From NCBI GenBank assembly GCA_003280005.1, contig QCGH01000012.1, positions 1 through 40,656 on the forward strand: DNA of 40,656 bases, given 5' to 3'. The translations under genes were made by a program, and so were the position numbers. This document shows, piece after piece, positions 36,617 to 40,656 of this stretch. The notes beneath the pieces were generated by a model, which did no database searches, was not told the DNA's origin, and saw nothing but the letters and a program-made list of their open reading frames with translations. Source of the DNA: Pelagibacteraceae bacterium AG-365-D07. Its GTDB lineage: Bacteria; Pseudomonadota; Alphaproteobacteria; Pelagibacterales; Pelagibacteraceae. The first letter of the stretch is position 1, and each line of letters opens with the position of its first letter.

Positions 36617-36928
36617 ATGAAACAAAAACTTTTTATTTTGTTGATATTAAGTTTCCTGACACTTAATAAAACCTTTGCTGATGAAAAGTTCAATCTAGGT
36701 AAAGAAATTTTTTTAAATGCAGGCAATTGTGCTACCTGTCATTCACTTAAAGATGCGGGCTCTATTGCAAATGTAGGTCCAAATTTGAATGAGATAAGAC
36801 CAGATTTAGGAAGGGTAATTATTTCAGTTACCAATGGAGCTGGAGTGATGCCATCATATTTAGGCATTTTATCACAAGATGAAATTGATGCTGTTGCTTA
36901 TTATGTCTCAGAAGCCTCTATGAATTAA
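36617..36928 (+). CDS. Small periplasmic c-type cytochrome
   Basis: A 103-residue monohaem cytochrome c. A signal peptide covers about residues 1-21 (LFILLILSFLTLNKTFA). The haem site is CATCH at 38-42, and the sixth ligand is likely Met79 in GAGVMPSYL. VGPNLNEIRPDLGRV and ALSQDE-like C-terminal helix YYVSEA complete the class I fold. It may carry electrons in the periplasm; no partner is adjacent. A possible promoter (TTGAAA, 17 bp, TAAATA) lies in the 69-bp gap before it. Stop overlaps puuE by 4 bp. Confidence 0.88.
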   Translation: MKQKLFILLILSFLTLNKTFADEKFNLGKEIFLNAGNCATCHSLKDAGSIANVGPNLNEIRPDLGRVIISVTNGAGVMPSYLGILSQDEIDAVAYYVSEASMN

Positions 36929-37833
36929 ATTTTAGTGTTATGATATTTTATCCAGTGATTTGCAATTTCTTCTCTTTTACAGATCCAAACTTTATCTAAA
37001 CTAGTGATATAATCTAAAAATTTTTTAAGAGAATGTATTCTTCCGGGTCTACCAATTATTCTACAATGCAGACCAATCGACATCATTTTGGGCTTGTCAT
37101 TTCCTTCTTCATATAATGCATCAAAACTATCTTTTAAATAATTAAAGAATTGATCGCCAGAATTAAACCCTTGATTTGTTAAAAATCTCATATCATTATT
37201 ATCAAGAGTATAAGGTATCATAAGTTGTTTTTTCTTACCTTTAATTTCCCAATATGGAAGATCATCACTATAGGTATCGCTACAGTATAAAAAACCACCT
37301 TCATCTATAACGAGTCCTAATGTATTTGGACTACATCTTCCAGTATACCAGCCAACTGGTCTCTTACCAAAAATTTTTTTAATACTTTTAATTGCTTTCG
37401 TCATATGTTTTTTTTCAATAGATTTTGAAATATTTTGGTAATCTATCCATCTCCAACCATGGGAAGCAATTTCATAGTTTGAGTTTTTCATTTCTTTACA
37501 AATTTCAAGATTTCTTTCTAAAGCCATGCCAATTCCAAATATTGTTAAGGGAAGATTATATTTTTTAAATAATCTGTGTATTCTCCAAAAACCAACTCTC
37601 GATCCATATTCATAAAGAGACTCCATATTAATATGACGTCCCTTTATCGCTTTTGCCCCAATTATTTCAGATAAAAAAATTTCAGAAGATTTATCACCAT
37701 GTAAAACAGAATTTTCTCCACCTTCTTCATAGTTTAAAACAAATTGAACTGCTATTTTTGAATTATTGGGCCATGTGACTTTTGGTGGATTTGAACCATA
37801 CCCTAACATGTTTCGTGGATATTTATTTTTCAT
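36925..37833 (-). CDS. puuE: Allantoinase PuuE (polysaccharide-deacetylase fold)
   Basis: Opens the allantoin ring to allantoate. The 302 residues show the PuuE pattern: RNMLGYGSNPPKVTWPN at the N-terminus, QFVLNYEEGGENSVLHGD near 32, YEYGSRVGFWRIHRLF near 70, EIASHGWRWIDYQNI near 120 and GWYTGRCSPNTLGLV near 157. This is unlike the metal-dependent amidohydrolase allantoinase. The assignment over other deacetylases rests on these motifs and on the neighbouring allA, alc and uraD. It overlaps allA by 4 bp. Confidence 0.92.
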   Translation of the reverse strand: MKNKYPRNMLGYGSNPPKVTWPNNSKIAVQFVLNYEEGGENSVLHGDKSSEIFLSEIIGAKAIKGRHINMESLYEYGSRVGFWRIHRLFKKYNLPLTIFGIGMALERNLEICKEMKNSNYEIASHGWRWIDYQNISKSIEKKHMTKAIKSIKKIFGKRPVGWYTGRCSPNTLGLVIDEGGFLYCSDTYSDDLPYWEIKGKKKQLMIPYTLDNNDMRFLTNQGFNSGDQFFNYLKDSFDALYEEGNDKPKMMSIGLHCRIIGRPGRIHSLKKFLDYITSLDKVWICKREEIANHWIKYHNTKI

Positions 37834-38324
37834 TTTGAAAGATATATTTTTTCTTTTTTAAATTTATGAATAATTAAGTTGTTTCCCTTACCTTTTCTAT
37901 CAATAACTAAAAAATTCATATTTTTTGTTGATATAAGTGGAAAATGCCAAATCCCTGGATTTAAATTTATTCCCGTTTGTTTTGGTATTCTAAACGACTC
38001 TACTTTTTTTAAATTTGGCTCCTTACCCTTTGGTGCTACAAAAACAAGGAACGAAGTTTCTTTCATAGGGACAAATGCTTGACTTCCTAATGGATGCTTC
38101 TCCATCATATCAATTTTCATTGGAAACTTTCTTTTTTTTGCGGAAAAAATACTTACTATAGTTGTACCTTTCTTTATTGATGTGTCTATCTTTCCAAGAT
38201 TGTCGTATCTTTTTGCATAACCATCATTAATTTTGAAATATTTTTTTTTACTTGTATCAATAATTTGACCAAATTTATTGAAGTTTTTTTTACTTACTTT
38301 TTTAGGTTTTATTTTTATTTTCAT
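37830..38324 (-). CDS. allA: Ureidoglycolate lyase
   Basis: Splits ureidoglycolate to glyoxylate and urea, the last step of the allantoate route. The cupin-like 164-residue protein has MEKHPLGSQAFVPM near 77-90 and NLNPGIWHFPLIS near 123-135, with FLVIDRKGKGNN after it, all conserved in AllA. It carries a lysine-rich N-terminus and C-terminus. ATGA-type 4-bp overlaps join it to alc upstream and puuE downstream. Glyoxylate would feed the glyoxylate/serine metabolism, and the urea may or may not be used. Confidence 0.92.
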   Translation of the reverse strand: MKIKIKPKKVSKKNFNKFGQIIDTSKKKYFKINDGYAKRYDNLGKIDTSIKKGTTIVSIFSAKKRKFPMKIDMMEKHPLGSQAFVPMKETSFLVFVAPKGKEPNLKKVESFRIPKQTGINLNPGIWHFPLISTKNMNFLVIDRKGKGNNLIIHKFKKEKIYLSK

Positions 38325-39307
38325 TTTACTATTTTACCGAAAGCCCTTATTCTAGAAATACCACCGTCAGGAAAAATATTTATTTTCAAACAGTTTACTT
38401 TATTTTTTTTATTCAAATTACTTTTAAATAGATGTTTTTTGTGAGGCTTTAATTTTGATTTTTCTAAAAAAATCTTCCAATTTTTTGAATTTTTTAAAAT
38501 TTTATTTGAATTTATTTTATTTGTTATCAATGCTGACTGAACCGTAAGAGATTCTGGATAGTTTCCTTTAAAATGGTGAGTATCAATTTCTAATCTATTT
38601 ATAATTCCAGGTTTACCAAATTTAATAACTATCCAGTCAAAATTTTTACCTCTGCTTCTTCTAGTTTCCCATCCATCACCCATATTAACTCCTACTCCAG
38701 GGCTAAGAACATTTTCAGCCTTGCCAAAATGTTCGTTATTACAACCAACAATTGTAGATCCATTTAGAATAGAACTTAAATTTACATTTTTACCACTAAG
38801 ATTAATTTTTTCTAAATCTACTATTCCATTAAGTCTTATTCTGGCAACTCCACCATCAGGAAAAATATTCAACTTAATGAAATTAAATGTTGAGTGATTA
38901 TTTATTTTAAAATTATGATTTCTGTCTGGGCCAAGTTTTTTTTTATTTAAGATAGTTTTCCAAATTGTTTTTTTATTTGGATTTTTTTTTGATAAACATG
39001 CCTCCAATGATGCTTGAGAAGGTTGATTTCCCGAAAAATATGATGTGTCAATGTCTACATTAAATATTTTGCCTGGCCTTCCTAGTTTAATAACTAAAAA
39101 ATCATGACCCTTTTTTCTCTTTCTTCTTGTCTCCCAACCATCCATCCATTTTCCGTGTTTGTCATAAACTCCTTCTTTGAAGACTGGTTTTGATGAACTT
39201 AAAATTCTATTTGCAGCTCCAAAAAATTCATCAGTTTTGTAAATAATTTTAGAGCCAAATTTTGTTTCAGCTAAATTAACAGTATTTTTAAATTTTATTT
39301 TTTTCAT
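38321..39307 (-). CDS. alc: Allantoicase
   Basis: Hydrolyses allantoate to ureidoglycolate and urea. It is built of two related jelly-roll (discoidin-like) repeats. The first (about 1-165) holds FFGAANRILSSSKPVF, DGWETRRKRKKGHD and FPDGGVARIRLNG. The second (about 175-328) repeats them as HFGKAENVLSPG, DGWETRRSRGKNFD and FPDGGISRIRAFG. Both copies keep the motifs. Length 328 is normal. The gene overlaps uraD and allA by 4 bp each. Confidence 0.95.
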   Translation of the reverse strand: MKKIKFKNTVNLAETKFGSKIIYKTDEFFGAANRILSSSKPVFKEGVYDKHGKWMDGWETRRKRKKGHDFLVIKLGRPGKIFNVDIDTSYFSGNQPSQASLEACLSKKNPNKKTIWKTILNKKKLGPDRNHNFKINNHSTFNFIKLNIFPDGGVARIRLNGIVDLEKINLSGKNVNLSSILNGSTIVGCNNEHFGKAENVLSPGVGVNMGDGWETRRSRGKNFDWIVIKFGKPGIINRLEIDTHHFKGNYPESLTVQSALITNKINSNKILKNSKNWKIFLEKSKLKPHKKHLFKSNLNKKNKVNCLKINIFPDGGISRIRAFGKIVK

Positions 39308-39801
39308 TTTGTAAATATTTCATTTAAACGGAATAGAGCAATTTTCTTAACTTGACTTTTTGCTTCTTTGAATTCGAATTCTACATCATTATTAATTCTT
39401 TGTCTAAAATTATTTAATATTTCAATTTTGTCTTTACCTTTTACAGCTATAATAAATGGGAAACCAAATTTTTTTTCATATTCATTGTTAAGTATTTTAA
39501 ACTCATCATATTCTTCTTCAGTACAGTTTTTGAGATTTGCTTGAAATTGTTCCGCGCTAGACTCTTTAGTTAAGTTTTTTTCTATAGCTAATTTAGGATG
39601 AGACCTCAAAATATCTAAAATTTGATTTTTCTCTGTTCCCTCATAAATTTGAAACATTTTATTTATTAAATCTTCTTTATTTTTGAACGGTTTTTGTTCC
39701 AAAAGTTTTTCTGCTATCCATTGTGTTTTTTCAAAAATAACTCCAAACAAAGATATAAATCTATCTCTATTTAAATTATTAAGATCATTTTCTAAGCTCA
39801 T
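39304..39801 (-). CDS. uraD: OHCU decarboxylase
   Basis: Decarboxylates 2-oxo-4-hydroxy-4-carboxy-5-ureidoimidazoline to S-allantoin. The 165-residue all-helical protein has NRDRFISLFGVIFEKTQWIA near the N-terminus, LRSHPKLA with the catalytic histidine near residue 67, and EYEKKFGFPFIIAVKGK near 107-123, matching UraD. It is the first gene of the minus-strand purine operon and starts 65 bp from the divergent uraH, its partner in the pathway. Confidence 0.93.
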   Translation of the reverse strand: MSLENDLNNLNRDRFISLFGVIFEKTQWIAEKLLEQKPFKNKEDLINKMFQIYEGTEKNQILDILRSHPKLAIEKNLTKESSAEQFQANLKNCTEEEYDEFKILNNEYEKKFGFPFIIAVKGKDKIEILNNFRQRINNDVEFEFKEAKSQVKKIALFRLNEIFTK

Positions 39802-39866
39802 ACTGGACGTTTATTTAAGTTTTAATATATTAATTATTTGTTTTTGTGTAATATACAATAATCAAT
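39802..39866. promoter_or_regulatory. Divergent promoter region between uraD and uraH
   Basis: This 65-bp AT-rich gap must drive both purine operons. On the plus strand TATACA/TACAAT (39852-39859) could be a -10 box about 10 nt before uraH, but no good -35 is visible. I see no convincing operator palindrome. Confidence 0.4.
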
Positions 39867-40217
39867 ATGACCAAATTAACTACACATGTTTTAGACATAT
39901 ATTCTGGAAAACCAGGAAAAGGAATAAAAGTTGATTTATTTTATATCAATGACAATGAAAAGATAAAATTGAACTCTATAGTTTTAAATTCTGACGGAAG
40001 ATCAGATGGTCCTCTTGTTGAAAAAGATAATTTTAAAAATGGAAAATATGAATTAGTTTTTTATATAGGAGATTATTTTAAAAGTGTTCTAAACTCTGAA
40101 ACTACTCCATTCTTAGATGATGTTATTATAAGATTTGGAATTTCAAAAAATAATGAGCACTATCATGTTCCGTTACTAGTATCTCCTTGGAGTTATTCAA
40201 CATACAGAGGGAGTTGA
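39867..40217 (+). CDS. uraH: 5-hydroxyisourate hydrolase
   Basis: Transthyretin-like enzyme that hydrolyses 5-hydroxyisourate to OHCU. The N-terminal TTHVLDIYSGKPGKGI gives the first signature histidine. SDGRSDGPL near 47 has the arginine, and YHVPLLVSPWSYSTYRGS holds the second histidine and the diagnostic C-terminal YRGS tetrapeptide that separates it from transthyretin. Length 116 is normal; there is no signal peptide. Its stop overlaps the xdhA start by one base (TGATG). Confidence 0.96.
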   Translation: MTKLTTHVLDIYSGKPGKGIKVDLFYINDNEKIKLNSIVLNSDGRSDGPLVEKDNFKNGKYELVFYIGDYFKSVLNSETTPFLDDVIIRFGISKNNEHYHVPLLVSPWSYSTYRGS

Positions 40218-40656
40218 TGGTTTCCGACACAATCCAATTTTTATTTAATAATAAAATTTTTAAAATAAAAAATCCTGATCCAAATAAAACTATTTTAAAT
40301 TATATTCGTAATAATTTAAAAATGACTGGTACGAAGGAAGGTTGCGCAGAAGGAGGGTGTGGCGCATGTACTATAGTATTAGGTGAGCTTAATAAAAATA
40401 AAATAGTTTATAAAGCTATAAACGCTTGCATCAGTTTTTTACCAATTTTAAATGGAAAACAATTAATATTAATTGAAGATTTAAGTAATGGAAAAAGTCT
40501 TCATCCTGTTCAAGAGGCAATGATTAAATTTCATGGCTCTCAATGTGGATTTTGTACACCTGGATTTACAATGTCTTTATTTTCAATGCATAAAAATAAT
40601 AAATTGATTAATAACGAAATTGTTGAAGAAGCTTTATCAGGAAACTTATGTAGATG
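40217..40656 (+). CDS. xdhA: Xanthine dehydrogenase small subunit XdhA, N-terminal part
   Basis: Iron-sulfur/FAD subunit of xanthine dehydrogenase, which oxidises hypoxanthine and xanthine to urate. The visible 146 codons contain the N-terminal 2Fe-2S domain, EGCAEGGCGACTIVLG near residues 39-54, with NACISFLP supplying a fourth cysteine. The second 2Fe-2S domain starts with QCGFCTPGFTMSLF and ends at GNLCR at the window edge. The FAD domain lies beyond. Start is the ATG of the TGATG overlap with uraH. It places urate production in the same operon as 5-hydroxyisourate hydrolysis. Confidence 0.94.
   Translation, partial: MVSDTIQFLFNNKIFKIKNPDPNKTILNYIRNNLKMTGTKEGCAEGGCGACTIVLGELNKNKIVYKAINACISFLPILNGKQLILIEDLSNGKSLHPVQEAMIKFHGSQCGFCTPGFTMSLFSMHKNNKLINNEIVEEALSGNLCR

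Overview
The window looks like a contiguous chromosomal piece of a SAR11-type marine alphaproteobacterium (Candidatus Pelagibacter or a close relative). The evidence is a strongly AT-rich sequence with A/K/N/I-rich proteins and extreme gene packing: neighbouring genes overlap by 1-17 bp in many places, and several convergent pairs overlap at their stops. There are alphaproteobacterial marker genes (chvI/chvG, regA/actR with its Fis-type C-terminus, the F1-ATPase zeta inhibitor, class I lysyl-tRNA synthetase, metX-metW) and a SAM-II type riboswitch before metX. I saw no IS element, prophage, CRISPR array, tRNA or rRNA. No gene-free stretch exceeds 300 bp; the two longest gaps are 3836-4006 (SAM-II leader and divergent promoters) and 16241-16392 (hairpin leader of a decarboxylase and the regA upstream region).

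Layout. 1-1304 (minus): obgE (cut by the window edge), rpmA, rplU. 1360-3835 (minus): gloB, metW, metX. 4007-5985 (plus): a hisC-type aminotransferase broken by a one-base shift in an A8 run, then tyrA/tyrC. 5982-9548 (minus): NlpC/P60 peptidase, AmpG-like permease, TrkH. 9627-13133 (plus): class I lysS, pyrD, rpmB, a YhhQ-type queuosine-precursor transporter. 13135-16240 (minus): polyamine block of agmatinase-like ureohydrolase, deoxyhypusine-synthase-family protein and ornithine-decarboxylase-family enzyme. 16393-17491: regA and bioY, convergent. 17590-26052 (plus): polA, chvI-chvG, ahcY, tsaE, amgK-like kinase, murU-like nucleotidyltransferase. 26042-28529: gpmA (minus), then VanZ-like, ATPase zeta, a secreted nuclease and an SLT-like lipoprotein (plus). 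28526-33834 (minus): RND pump permease and adaptor, sulfurtransferase, msrA. 33869-36928: DMT exporter, alkA, a DUF1330-like protein, a GT17-like glycosyltransferase, cytochrome c. 36925-40656: divergent purine-degradation cluster (puuE, allA, alc, uraD / uraH, xdhA).

How genes work together. The purine block covers xanthine oxidation and most steps from 5-hydroxyisourate to ureidoglycolate; the urate-oxidising enzyme is not in view. AmpG, a signal-less NlpC/P60 peptidase, AmgK and MurU together outline a cytoplasmic murein-recycling route. Decarboxylase, DHS-family enzyme and ureohydrolase outline a polyamine pathway. ChvI/ChvG sit next to ahcY-tsaE-amgK-murU as in other alphaproteobacteria, but the hprK/PTS genes usually lying between are absent.

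I do not see an obviously new multi-gene system. The observations most worth following are the terminator-like hairpin in the decarboxylase leader, the A8 frameshift in hisC, the SAM-II element fused to a near-consensus promoter, the repeat structure in front of lysS, and the missing PTS genes.
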